A DNA stretch of 11,266 nt, taken from the NCBI GenBank assembly GCA_902805985.1, contig CADCUW010000528.1:1-11266 (forward strand), written 5' to 3'. This document shows, piece after piece, positions 1 through 6,460 of this stretch (position 1 is the first letter of the stretch; the number at the start of each line of letters is the position of its first letter). This stretch comes from an uncultured Rubrobacteraceae bacterium (GTDB lineage: Bacteria > Actinomycetota > Rubrobacteria > Rubrobacterales > Rubrobacteraceae). The position numbers were made by a program, and so were the translations under genes. Below the pieces are notes generated by a model, which worked only from the letters and a program-made list of their open reading frames with translations, had not been told where the DNA came from and did no database searches.

Positions 1-113
1 CTAAGGTCGCTGGAGAGGACCTCGGTGGTCTCGATCATCACCTCCTGCCCGATCCACGCCTCCGGGATCCTGTCGTCCGAGTCCGAGGTCCCGGGCCTCT
101 CCCTGTCCATCAT
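1..113 (-). CDS. 5' end of an unrecognised protein gene (runs off left edge)
   Basis: Only the first 37 codons lie in the window; the reading frame stays open to base 1. The start is one of two adjacent ATG codons (113-111 or 110-108). A strong ribosome binding site, AGAGGAGGGGACC, lies directly upstream on the minus strand and decides the frame. The N-terminus is acidic and polar (MMDRERPGTSDSDD...), followed by IPEAWIGQEVMIETTE, which could be the first beta strands of a small barrel domain. That last point is a guess: too little is visible to name a family. A TATCCT hexamer (153-148) and a conserved upstream motif (175-195) may be its promoter region. The preceding minus-strand gene ends at 264, so this gene could be in tandem with it but probably has its own promoter. 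Confidence 0.6.
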   Translation of the reverse strand, partial: MMDRERPGTSDSDDRIPEAWIGQEVMIETTEVLSSDL

Positions 114-174
114 GGTCCCCTCCTCTGTTCGCTTTCACCCACGGGTCAGGATACTCCCGCCGAACCGGGGCCGC

Positions 175-195
175 GCGAACTTCGGGGAACACCCC
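175..195 (-). promoter_or_regulatory. Upstream motif copy 1 with a -10-like hexamer
   Basis: The plus-strand word GCGAACTTCGGGGAAC, followed by ACCCC, is repeated with one change at 2297-2316, in both cases upstream of a minus-strand gene. A -10-like hexamer (TATCCT, 153-148) lies 21 nt nearer the gene; at the other copy the equivalent TATACT is 22 nt away. The motif sits 61 nt before the start codon at 113. It may be a shared operator or a leader element; no convincing -35 box is visible. Confidence 0.3.
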
Positions 196-263
196 TACCC
201 GCACTCCGGTGAATAGGGACTAGAAGAGGGACCGAGGCGTTATGCCCCCCGAGGTTAGCGACC

Positions 264-1289
264 TTAGCCGCCGCTCTTTCTTGGGTGCTGAAATTGGATC
301 TCTGCTAAATAGTTGGGTGAACAGAGAGCCGGTGCGTCGGAGTAAGGGTCATGAAGTTGCAAGTTGCCCGTACGCACCACGCCCAAGTGCCGGCCGAAAT
401 CGGCGCCGCCCATCCGCGCTTTGGAGCGCCCGAGTCTCTCCAGCCCGTAGCTCCAGAAGTCCTCCGCGGGGTTGCCTTTCGCGTGCTGGACGAAACCCCA
501 AACGGACCAGTGGAGGTCGCTCATCGCTTTGTAGATCTCCAACCGCGAGTAGAGCGCCGGGGAAGGCTTGGTCCCGTAGTAGGACCCCATCATGGCGCGG
601 TCTTGCTCGGCGTCGAACCCGGCCTCGACCGAGAGGTCGGCGAGATCCCATACCGGATCGTTCATGCCCGAGTACTCCCAGTCGATGAGGTAGATGCGCC
701 CGTCCGCGTCGATGAGGTTCCCCGGCCACGGGTCGTTGTGGCAGGGTGTGAGGGGAGCGGGAGAGGCCTCCAGCGCCCGGCGCACCGCCCTCACCTTCCG
801 GCCCGCCTCGTGGTAACCCCCCGGCACCTGCGCCCGCTGACCACGCAAGAGGTCCAGGTAACGGTCGATCGCGGCGAAGACGTCGAAGCGGGAACTGAAA
901 ACCCTCCCCAGACTGTGAACCCGCTTGAGCGCTCGCGCGGCTCGAACCGGCGCGCCCGGGTCCCGGTCCCGGTCAAACCCCTCCCCGGCGTTCATGGAGA
1001 CCCCCTCGACGAACCGGGTCACCATCGTGCCGTCACGCGCGTCGAAATAGACCACCTCCGCGTTGACCCCTGCCGCCGCCGCGACCCGCGCGTTGTGCTC
1101 CTCGGCACCGCGGTCTATGTAGTCTGAGGTACCTTCCCTGGCGAGCCGCAGCGCGTAAGCCGCGCCGCCTATCGTCACCTTGTAACAGGCGTTGGTAAGA
1201 GCGCCGCCTAGGTGTTCGATCTTGATGCCATTCCGTTGGACGTTCCCGAAAAAAGGCACGCGGGCAAGCGCGTCATACACTCCGTCCAA
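264..1289 (-). CDS. Choline kinase / aminoglycoside phosphotransferase-fold protein
   Basis: A protein-kinase-like small-molecule phosphotransferase (APH/choline kinase superfamily), expected to move the ATP gamma-phosphate to a hydroxyl such as that of choline, ethanolamine or thiamine; substrate unknown. The Brenner motif is at residues 184-191 (HNDPWPGN, catalytic D186, metal ligand N191). The metal-binding aspartate follows in LIDWEYSGMNDPVWDLA (D203). The 'DWEYSGMND' form is closer to LicA-type choline kinases than to antibiotic kinases. The N-lobe runs about 22-95. The start is TTG at 1289, chosen for AGAGGA 7 nt upstream; an in-frame GTG is codon 4. The length (341 aa) exceeds the usual ~300: the last ~34 residues are encoded by clearly AT-richer DNA and look like read-through into the spacer. 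It is transcribed from a readable promoter (1353-1381), so it need not be co-transcribed with the methyltransferase behind it. Confidence 0.88.
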   Translation of the reverse strand: MDGVYDALARVPFFGNVQRNGIKIEHLGGALTNACYKVTIGGAAYALRLAREGTSDYIDRGAEEHNARVAAAAGVNAEVVYFDARDGTMVTRFVEGVSMNAGEGFDRDRDPGAPVRAARALKRVHSLGRVFSSRFDVFAAIDRYLDLLRGQRAQVPGGYHEAGRKVRAVRRALEASPAPLTPCHNDPWPGNLIDADGRIYLIDWEYSGMNDPVWDLADLSVEAGFDAEQDRAMMGSYYGTKPSPALYSRLEIYKAMSDLHWSVWGFVQHAKGNPAEDFWSYGLERLGRSKARMGGADFGRHLGVVRTGNLQLHDPYSDAPALCSPNYLAEIQFQHPRKSGG

Positions 1290-1352
1290 CCGTATTCCTC
1301 TCCCTATCCGCTGTGGGCGGGCGCTTACCGACGCCCGGGATGCAGTCGGACG

Positions 1353-1381
1353 ATTGTAAACTTTGCGTTAACCGCGCGCAA
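1353..1381 (-). promoter_or_regulatory. Promoter of the choline-kinase-like gene
   Basis: The minus strand reads TTGCGC (1381-1376), a 17-nt spacer, then TACAAT (1358-1353). The -10 matches the consensus at five of six positions; the -35 keeps only TTG. The predicted start is near 1346, giving a 5' leader of about 57 nt before TTG 1289. It lies in the only spacer between this gene and the methyltransferase. Confidence 0.5.
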
Positions 1382-1402
1382 ACCGGCGGGTTTGGCGGCG
1401 GG

Positions 1403-2230
1403 TTAGGGGCGGGACGCGAAGACCACGGTTGCCTGGCCTATGTGGGCGCGCGGGGCGTCGTTGCGCGCCACGTAGGCCTCGAGCTCTCCCCGCTCGTCCA
1501 GCTTCCGGATGCGGGAGAGGGCCCGGTTCAGGCGGTCTTCGGCGACCAGCGACCAGACCGAGTCCCCGTCGCGCCACTCCTTGCTCAAGGGGCCGCGAGG
1601 ATCGAAGTAGGCGTCGCCCTGGACCGTGGCGTCTATGGGCGCGAAAGTTCCACGGCGGGCGAGGCCGCAGTCGTCGAGGATCTCGAGCAGCTCGTCGAGG
1701 GGGACGTAGCGGTTTCGGAGGGCGTCGGCGGCCTCCGGGATCAGGTGGTAGTGCCAGTAGCCGTGGCGCAGTTGCTCCTGCGAGCAGGTGCTGACCGTGA
1801 GGATACCGCCCGGCTTCAGGACCCTTGAGAACTCCCGGAAAACCTTGCGGTGGGCGGGGAAACCTTCGGCGGGGTCGTCGGGCAGGTGGTGGAGGACCTG
1901 GTTGATCATGACCCCGTCGAGCGTCGCGTCATCGAAGGGCAGCTCGTCGATCCTGGAGGGGTGGAAGGAGACGCGATCCCCGGCCCACGCCAGTTTGCCG
2001 GCGGCGACCTCGAGCATGCCGGGGTTTAGGTCGACGGCCTCGATCCGGCCTACGTAGCCGAGCAGCGCGTCCGAGTAGCTGCCGGTGCCGCACCCGGCGT
2101 CCAGCACCACCGTCCGGTTTAGGGGCACGGGTGCGTGGGCGAAGCAGCCGACGAGGATCTCGGTCCCCACCGGCTCCCTGGTTTTGTCGTAGTTGCCGGA
2201 TTTGCGCGTGTAGTCCTCGTAGCTGCTCAA
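1403..2230 (-). CDS. Class I SAM-dependent methyltransferase
   Basis: A 275-residue Rossmann-fold methyltransferase, predicted cytoplasmic, transferring a methyl group from SAM to an unidentified small molecule. Motif I is VVLDAGCGTGSY at residues 41-52, the acidic end of beta 2 is D67 (AVDLNPGML), and DGVMINQVLHHLPD plus LKPGGILTVST are the beta 4 and beta 5 regions typical of the UbiE/Methyltransf_11 group. The C-terminal ~100 residues (SQEQLRHGYWHYHLIPEAA onward) form a substrate cap I do not recognise. The open frame extends to 2365, but I take TTG 2230 as the start. AGGAGG lies 10 nt upstream, and the protein then begins MSSYEDYTRKSGNYDKTREP, a sensible N-terminus; an upstream ATG at 2254 has no ribosome site and would place AGGAGG inside the coding region. 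A TATACT hexamer at 2274-2269 could be its -10 box. Confidence 0.88.
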   Translation of the reverse strand: MSSYEDYTRKSGNYDKTREPVGTEILVGCFAHAPVPLNRTVVLDAGCGTGSYSDALLGYVGRIEAVDLNPGMLEVAAGKLAWAGDRVSFHPSRIDELPFDDATLDGVMINQVLHHLPDDPAEGFPAHRKVFREFSRVLKPGGILTVSTCSQEQLRHGYWHYHLIPEAADALRNRYVPLDELLEILDDCGLARRGTFAPIDATVQGDAYFDPRGPLSKEWRDGDSVWSLVAEDRLNRALSRIRKLDERGELEAYVARNDAPRAHIGQATVVFASRP

Positions 2231-2296
2231 TACGGCCTTTCCTCCTCGGTGCATGTCTTTCTCGTTAGAGTATATGGACTTTGTGAACCCCTCAGG

Positions 2297-2316
2297 GCGA
2301 ACTTCGGAGAACCCCC
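2297..2316 (-). promoter_or_regulatory. Upstream motif copy 2 of the methyltransferase gene
   Basis: The word GCGAACTTCGGAGAAC, followed by CCCC, matches the copy at 175-195 at 15 of 16 core bases. TATACT (2274-2269) lies 22 nt nearer the gene and the TTG start 66 nt away, close to the geometry of copy 1. It overlaps the outer, imperfect part of the left arm of the inverted-repeat element at 2319-2465, so it could equally be part of that element's flank. Confidence 0.3.
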
Positions 2317-2318
2317 TT

Positions 2319-2465
2319 TCTGAGACTGTCTGATAAATCGAGATAGGCCCCGAAGCGGGACCCAAAAAGCGGCTCAGAGGGGCCGAACACGCACCCGATC
2401 GCCGTTCCGCGCCACCGAAACGCGGGCCCGGAACGCCCTCCAGCCATTTATCAGACAGTCTCTGA
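2319..2465. mobile_element. MITE-like or solo-IS-end element with perfect terminal inverted repeats
   Basis: GACTGTCTGATAAAT (2324-2338) is repeated exactly in inverted orientation at 2446-2460. Both ends are flanked by the 5-bp direct repeat TCTGA (2319-2323 and 2461-2465), as expected of a target-site duplication. The interior is about 107 bp, GC-rich and without a transposase, so the element would be non-autonomous. Beyond these ends the similarity continues imperfectly: 2299-2338 and 2485-2446 match at 32 of 40 positions when inverted. This allows a second reading, a longer inverted repeat without a duplication. The family is not identifiable by eye. It lies between the methyltransferase start and the cupin stop and could form a large hairpin in read-through transcripts. 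Confidence 0.55.
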
Positions 2466-2488
2466 AGGTCTATTCCCCGAAGTCCGGG

Positions 2489-2980
2489 TTACTGCTCCGG
2501 GGGCGGCGGTATCTCGACGCCGTACCTGGCGGCGGCCGCCATGACCTTCCCGATGTCCGGGGGGCCGGGGGGAGAGGATGAAGGATCCGGTGCGGGCTCG
2601 CCGGCCTCCAAGAAGAACCGCTCCAGCCCCCCCGGCGTGATGACGCCCAGCGTCCTGGAAGGCGACGCGCCGACGTTCCTCCAGGTGTGCAGGATCCCCC
2701 TCGGGGCGTAGACGCACGCCCCCGCGCCCGCCGGGACGCTCTCTTCGCCCAAGAGGAACTCCACCTCCCCTTCCAGGACGTACAGCGCCTCGTCCTCGTT
2801 TTGGTGGGAGTGCGGGGGAGGCCCGCCCCCCGGCGGCGAAGTCTCCTCGACCACCGAGTAGGCCCCGCCGGTGTCCTCGGCCGAGAGCTTCACGGTGATC
2901 CGGTCGCCCACCAGCCACACCGACTCGCCCCCGCCCGGCGGCACGTTCACGGACCCCCGCCCTCTTGCTTCGGCAGTCAT
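2489..2980 (-). CDS. Monocupin-domain protein
   Basis: A 163-residue single-domain cupin. Both conserved cupin motifs are intact: motif 1 has H57, H59 and E64 (HSHQNEDEALYVLEG), and motif 2 is G87-x5-P93-x-G95-x2-H98-x3-N102 (GACVYAPRGILHTWRN). H57, H59, E64 and H98 therefore give a complete metal site (Fe, Mn, Ni or Cu). The arrangement resembles small quercetin-2,3-dioxygenase-like and related cupins, but many such proteins only bind or isomerise ligands, so no reaction is assigned. The C-terminal ~30 residues are proline- and serine-rich and probably disordered. The start ATG 2980 follows GGGGAGGAGG at about 6 nt, an excellent ribosome site. I saw no clear promoter upstream. Its stop lies just beyond the inverted-repeat element. 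Confidence 0.88.
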   Translation of the reverse strand: MTAEARGRGSVNVPPGGGESVWLVGDRITVKLSAEDTGGAYSVVEETSPPGGGPPPHSHQNEDEALYVLEGEVEFLLGEESVPAGAGACVYAPRGILHTWRNVGASPSRTLGVITPGGLERFFLEAGEPAPDPSSSPPGPPDIGKVMAAAARYGVEIPPPPEQ

Positions 2981-3421
2981 ATTCGGCCTCCTCCCCTGGT
3001 CCGGGCTTCGCAGCCAGTGTGCCAGAGTCTGCGGCTAGGCGCATACCGCAAAAGGGTTGTTTTGGGGCCTATTCATCCAACTGCGTGGAGGGCTCGTTCC
3101 CAGAAGTCCGCATCCAGCATCCCGCATAGAACGACGCCCCGGAGGTCCTCGGATCACTCCTACGACGTCGTGGAGCGTACAAGGCGACACAACATCTTGG
3201 GGTGGCGCATAAAAGATGCACGGCACCGGATAGGGTCTTCCGGCTTGGCGACCGGGAGGGCAACCGCCGCTCGTATTCTCGCAGTACGATTTTCCCCGAA
3301 TGGTACCGCTACGCGGACCCAGCCCTGAGGCGTGACCGGGAGAGGGCGACTCGAGCAGATCGTTAGCCACCGGGATCTCGGCCCGTCGATGCCGTGAAAC
3401 GTTACGGGAAACCGGCCCATC
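2981..3421. other. Gene-poor spacer between divergent genes
   Basis: No supportable gene. The open frames here have no ribosome sites, no recognisable domains and unlikely compositions (rich in R, P, S and C). No tRNA, CRISPR array or convincing long repeat was seen. The segment must hold the cupin promoter, which I could not identify. At its right end it gives way to the promoter of the DUF2867 operon. Confidence 0.5.
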
Positions 3422-3451
3422 TTGACTTACACACAGGCATGTACGTATGAT
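3422..3451 (+). promoter_or_regulatory. Promoter of the DUF2867-TetR operon
   Basis: TTGACT (3422-3427), an 18-nt spacer, then TATGAT (3446-3451); both boxes match the sigma-70-type consensus at five of six positions. The predicted start is near 3458, giving a short leader before ATG 3485 with its AAGGAGAAGG ribosome site. The spacer contains the small palindrome TACGTA (3442-3447), a possible half of an operator for the TetR encoded in the same operon. Confidence 0.6.
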
Positions 3452-3484
3452 ACTGGCCGAGTGGTTCCACAAGGAGAAGGTCGA

Positions 3485-3946
3485 ATGAAGAACCGGTTAG
3501 CGCGGCAGGTGCGTCGGGTCGGGGTGACCGATCGGGGCGCCACCGGTCGTCGATACGACTACGCCGACGCCTTCGAGGTCCGTTTGCCCGGGCCGGACCC
3601 GTACACGCCCGAGGCGTGGGTGCGGGCGGGGTTAAATGCAACCCCCGGGTGGGTGGATCGGGTCGTGGGCCTGCTGGGATTTAGCGAGGCGCCCGCGTCG
3701 TCGGCGGACCACGTGAGCGGTTTTCGGATCGTCGAGTCCGGTCCGGAGATGATCCATCTCGAGACGTCCCTGCCGCTGATGCACGTCGTCCTGGTGGGGC
3801 GCAGGGTCGGGCCGACGCGCAGGATGCTCACGACCCTTGTCCGCTACGAGCGACCGGTGCTCGCCCGGCTCGTCTTCGCGATCGTCGGCATCGGGCATCG
3901 GTGGGCGGTGCCGCGGGTCCTCACGGGCAAGGTTTCGGCGGGCTGA
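3485..3946 (+). CDS. DUF2867-like protein
   Basis: A 153-residue protein resembling the DUF2867 family, which has no established biochemical function. The key stretch is YDYADAFEVRLPG near residue 25, followed by a beta-rich middle (SGFRIVESGPEMIHLE, LMHVVLVGRR). The C-terminus (ERPVLARLVFAIVGIGHRW) aligns in character with the FRHLIVYPALMRQIGR region of the second DUF2867 protein two genes on. The overall pattern suggests a small alpha/beta ligand-binding fold of the SRPBCC kind, but that is inference. The start ATG 3485 is set by AAGGAGAAGG a few nt upstream; an earlier in-frame alternative at 3422 is inside the promoter. It is the first gene of the operon, with only 11 nt to the TetR gene. 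The family call is moderately sure; the reality of the gene is well supported. Confidence 0.78.
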   Translation: MKNRLARQVRRVGVTDRGATGRRYDYADAFEVRLPGPDPYTPEAWVRAGLNATPGWVDRVVGLLGFSEAPASSADHVSGFRIVESGPEMIHLETSLPLMHVVLVGRRVGPTRRMLTTLVRYERPVLARLVFAIVGIGHRWAVPRVLTGKVSAG

Positions 3947-3957
3947 TCGGGGCGGAG

Positions 3958-4647
3958 ATGCGTACACCGGAGGTGCCCCATAAAGCAGACGAGGGGTCTA
4001 CTGGGCCGGATCGCCGCGGCCGTCCCACCCAGGCCGATCGCAGCGCGCGCACGCGCGGCGCACTGCTGGAGTCGGCCGCGCGGGGGATCTCCCGCTACGG
4101 CTACGGCAACCTTGTGCTCGAGCGGGTGGCGAGTGACGCCGGGTACACGCGCGGTGCGCTGTACCACCAGTTCGAGGACAAGCAGGAGCTGACCCTGGCT
4201 GCGTTCGAGTGGGTCCTCGAGACCTGGGACCGGGAGGTGGGTCGGCTCGTCGAGCGGGAGCCGGACCCCGTCGCGGCGCTGCTGACCATGGCTCGCGGCC
4301 ACGCCGTCTTCTGCCGGCGCGACATCGCGCGCGTGGCGATGACGCTGCGGCTGGAGTTCTCGGGGCGAGACCATCCCGTCGGGCGCGAGGTGGAGAAGGC
4401 TTACGAACTGCTCCTCAAAGACTGCGTACGGCTGATCGAGGCCGGGCGCGGGGCGGGATCGATCCCGCCCGGCCCGCCGGCCGAGACCCTCGCGCAAGCC
4501 TTCGTCGGCGCGCTGGAGGGAACCACGATCGCCCTTGCCGACCACGCGCCGTACGACGAGGTACTCGCGGCCCGCGCCGCCGCCGGCGTGCTCGGGCTTG
4601 ACTCCCGTGCCGCAGAAGCTCCCGAACGAACCGAGGTCGACCCGTGA
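3958..4647 (+). CDS. TetR/AcrR family transcriptional regulator
   Basis: A 229-residue one-component repressor-type regulator. The N-terminal DNA-binding domain lies at about residues 29-80: ARTRGALLESAARGISRYGY, then the helix-turn-helix LERVASDAGYTRGALYHQF, in which GYTRGALYHQFEDKQEL is the classic recognition-helix signature. The rest is the variable all-helical ligand and dimer domain. The first 25 residues are a charged, probably flexible tail. ATG 3958 is taken as the start, although its GGGGCGGAG site sits unusually close; a downstream GTG at 3973 is a possible alternative. The gene lies between two DUF2867 genes and its stop overlaps the next start (GTGA), so it is translationally coupled and probably controls this operon. 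The ligand is unknown. Confidence 0.92.
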   Translation: MRTPEVPHKADEGSTGPDRRGRPTQADRSARTRGALLESAARGISRYGYGNLVLERVASDAGYTRGALYHQFEDKQELTLAAFEWVLETWDREVGRLVEREPDPVAALLTMARGHAVFCRRDIARVAMTLRLEFSGRDHPVGREVEKAYELLLKDCVRLIEAGRGAGSIPPGPPAETLAQAFVGALEGTTIALADHAPYDEVLAARAAAGVLGLDSRAAEAPERTEVDP

Positions 4648-5672
4648 AGCTCCCGAAATCCGCGCACACCTCCATGCCATGGCGGATCCACGAGATAGCG
4701 CCCGACTTCGAGCTCGAGGACGTGTGGGCGCTGCCGACGCCCGGCGGCCCGGACGACCTGCCTCGGCTGGTGCGGCAGATCGCCTCGGGCGAACCGTCGC
4801 AAGGTCCGAACCGCTTCTCCGGCGCCGCCCGCGCGCTCTGGGCGATCCGGTGGAAGGTCGGGGGGCTGCTCGGTTGGGACTCACCGGACGGCGGCCTCGG
4901 CTCCAGGGTGCCTACGCTCCGCGACCGGTTGCCGGCCGACCTGCGCGAAGCCCCGTCCGGCCCGCGCTTCGACGCGCTCCCCTTCGCCTCGCTCTACCTG
5001 CTCGACGACGAGTTCGCCGCGGAGATCGCCAACCGGACCGTCCACGGGGTCATGCACATAGGCTGGGTCCCGGACGGGACGGGCGGCCACCGCGGCCAGA
5101 TGGCCGTGCTGGTGAAGCCGAACGGGCCGCTCGGGGCCGCCTACATGGCCGCGATCGGGCCGTTCCGGCACCTGATCGTCTACCCCGCGCTGATGCGACA
5201 GATCGGGCGGGGGTGGCGGGAGTGCATGGCTCGGGACGCCCGTACGACGGGTGGGGAGGCGCACGGGACGGTGACGCGGAAAATCGACCGAAGGGCGCGG
5301 ATCCTGGCCGCCGGCGTGGGCTGGGTGAGCCTGGGCATCGGGCTCGCGCTGACGCTCGCCCCCCGCGGGACCTCCGAGCTCCTGGGGTGGGGGGACCGCC
5401 CGGCCCTGGCCCGGGCCGTCGGCGCGGCCGACCTGGTCGTGGGCCCGGCGCTCCTGCTGGGCCGGGAGCGGGGGCGTTGGATGGAGGCGCGGGCGCTCCT
5501 GAACGCGGCGATCGCCGTCGCCTACGCGCGGGCCCTAGCCAGCGGGGCGACGCCCCGGAAGGGCCGCGCGCTCGGCGGGGTCGTCGGCATGACCGTCCTC
5601 ACCTTCACGGACCACTCCTTGGCGCGTCGGCTCCGCAAGACCGAGGGCACGCCGGACGACGTCGGGGGGTAG
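4644..5672 (+). CDS. DUF2867 protein fused to a C-terminal four-helix membrane domain
   Basis: 342 residues. Residues 1-200 are a DUF2867 domain: IAPDFELEDVWALPTPGGPDD, FASLYLLDDEFAAEIANRTV (about 115-133), HIGWVPDGTGGHRGQMAVLV (138-157) and FRHLIVYPALMRQIGRGW (174-191). A linker near 200-218 leads to about four hydrophobic helices (220-240, 255-273, 281-300, 308-323), a small membrane domain reminiscent of DUF4267-type proteins. The N-domain would then be cytoplasmic and membrane-tethered. The start GTG 4644 overlaps the TetR stop by 4 nt, indicating translational coupling. Function is not established for either domain. The fusion, with a free DUF2867-like protein in the same operon, suggests both work on one pathway or ligand. 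The stop is TAG at 5670. Confidence 0.85.
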   Translation: MKLPKSAHTSMPWRIHEIAPDFELEDVWALPTPGGPDDLPRLVRQIASGEPSQGPNRFSGAARALWAIRWKVGGLLGWDSPDGGLGSRVPTLRDRLPADLREAPSGPRFDALPFASLYLLDDEFAAEIANRTVHGVMHIGWVPDGTGGHRGQMAVLVKPNGPLGAAYMAAIGPFRHLIVYPALMRQIGRGWRECMARDARTTGGEAHGTVTRKIDRRARILAAGVGWVSLGIGLALTLAPRGTSELLGWGDRPALARAVGAADLVVGPALLLGRERGRWMEARALLNAAIAVAYARALASGATPRKGRALGGVVGMTVLTFTDHSLARRLRKTEGTPDDVGG

Positions 5673-5721
5673 GGACCGGTACCGGCCACCGGCGGCGTGC
5701 TCGCAAAGGCGGCCGGTTCGT

Positions 5722-5748
5722 GGCGGCACCTTCTCGGTTTCTGCCGCC
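5722..5748. terminator. Weak hairpin between convergent genes
   Basis: GGCGGCA (5722-5728) pairs perfectly with TGCCGCC (5742-5748) across a 13-nt loop, in the spacer where the DUF2867 operon and the SnoaL-like gene converge. It has no T-run. It may serve both strands as a bidirectional terminator; the position is the main argument. Confidence 0.3.
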
Positions 5749-5796
5749 GTCGCGGCACACCCGCGTCGCAGGGTTTATGTCCTAGTGTGCTCCCCA

Positions 5797-6201
5797 TCAA
5801 CCGAGGATGGGAGGCGCGGAGGCTTCTTCGATACCCGATGCCGCCAGGCGATCCAACGTTTCCTCGACCTTCTGCGTGTCGAGGTAGGCGTGCAGGCCGA
5901 CCAGCCGGCCCCACGAGAAGCGCAGCACGTGGGTGCCCTCGTTCACGTAGGGTACCCCGTCGGCCGGGCGCGCCCGGTCGACCCACTCGATCATCGCCTC
6001 CGTCCGCCACGGCCAGCCGCGCACCAGCACCCTCTTGACCTCGAAGTCAAGCCCCGGAAACAGCCTGAACAGGCGCCCGAACCAACGTTCGAGGCCCTCT
6101 TTGCTGTGGCGGGTGCCGCCGAGGGCGTGCTCCCCGGAGAAGGTGTGCTCCACGTCGGAAGCGCAGGCCATGAGCATGGTCCGGTAGTCGCCGGCGTTCA
6201 C
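5797..6201 (-). CDS. NTF2-like / SnoaL-type family protein, apparently 5'-truncated
   Basis: 134 residues of an NTF2-fold (SnoaL-like, polyketide-cyclase superfamily) protein: DVEHTFSGEHALGGTRHSKE, WFGRLFRLFPGLDFEVKRV, WPWRTEAMIEWVDRARPADG, YVNEGTHVLRFSWGRLVGLH, then AYLDTQKVEETLDRLA. These match the usual strand order of the family with a complete C-terminus. Family members normally start with a helix of 15-25 residues ahead of 'N-x-GDY'; here the frame begins at NAGDY. The only start is a GTG (6201) directly preceded in frame by TAG, with no ribosome site. The missing helix, the missing translation signals and the recombinase stub just upstream (6232-6321) all point to 5' truncation, so this may be a pseudogene. 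An intact gene starting elsewhere by frameshift was looked for and not seen. Confidence 0.7.
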   Translation of the reverse strand: MNAGDYRTMLMACASDVEHTFSGEHALGGTRHSKEGLERWFGRLFRLFPGLDFEVKRVLVRGWPWRTEAMIEWVDRARPADGVPYVNEGTHVLRFSWGRLVGLHAYLDTQKVEETLDRLAASGIEEASAPPILG

Positions 6202-6231
6202 CTAGAGTTCGGGAGAGCCCAGGGTTTGTGA

Positions 6232-6321
6232 GCAGGCTTGGTAGAGGAGATCTGCGAGATGCTCGGGGTGGGCCGCTCCACCTTGTACAGGTACCTCGCC
6301 GACGGTCCCTCGGTAGCCTAA
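6232..6321 (+). pseudogene. Stub of a serine-recombinase-type helix-turn-helix
   Basis: Between an in-frame TGA (6229-6231) and TAA (6319-6321), the plus strand encodes AGL followed by VEEICEMLGVGRSTLYRYL and ADGPSVA. This is the typical C-terminal DNA-binding segment of Hin/Tn3-type resolvase-invertases (pattern: E-I-x-x-x-L-G-V-x-R-S-T-L-Y-R-Y-L), with a stop where such proteins usually end. There is no catalytic domain upstream: the frame is closed at 6231 and the next bases belong to the spacer before the SnoaL-like gene. It is read here as a remnant of a mobile element. A generic transposase or Xre-type HTH is a less likely alternative. Confidence 0.65.
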
Positions 6322-6460
6322 AACGGCTCCCGAAAAAACGTCGCATAAGAAGGCCTCCACGACATTCGAAAGGCTCGATTTTCGGTGGCTTGCTATCGGC
6401 TTGTGTGGTCTCGCAACCGATTCGCCGCGAGCACCCGGCCCGCGGCTCGGCAAGGACCTG

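Noticed and set aside
351..1127. Plus-strand open frame opposite the choline-kinase-like gene
   Set aside because: It is antisense to a gene with intact kinase motifs, is rich in R, V and P, and matches no family.
3012..3032. Minus-strand TGGCAC...CTGCG resembling a sigma-54 promoter ahead of the cupin gene
   Set aside because: The second element is off consensus (CTGC for TTGC) and actinobacteria generally lack sigma-54, so chance is more likely.
3035..3472. Minus-strand open frames in the cupin-DUF2867 spacer
   Set aside because: They have no ribosome sites, show unlikely composition, and overlap the operon promoter.
5678..5687. CCGGTACCGG palindrome after the DUF2867 fusion gene
   Set aside because: A short GC-rich palindrome of this size is expected by chance, and it has no loop for a hairpin.
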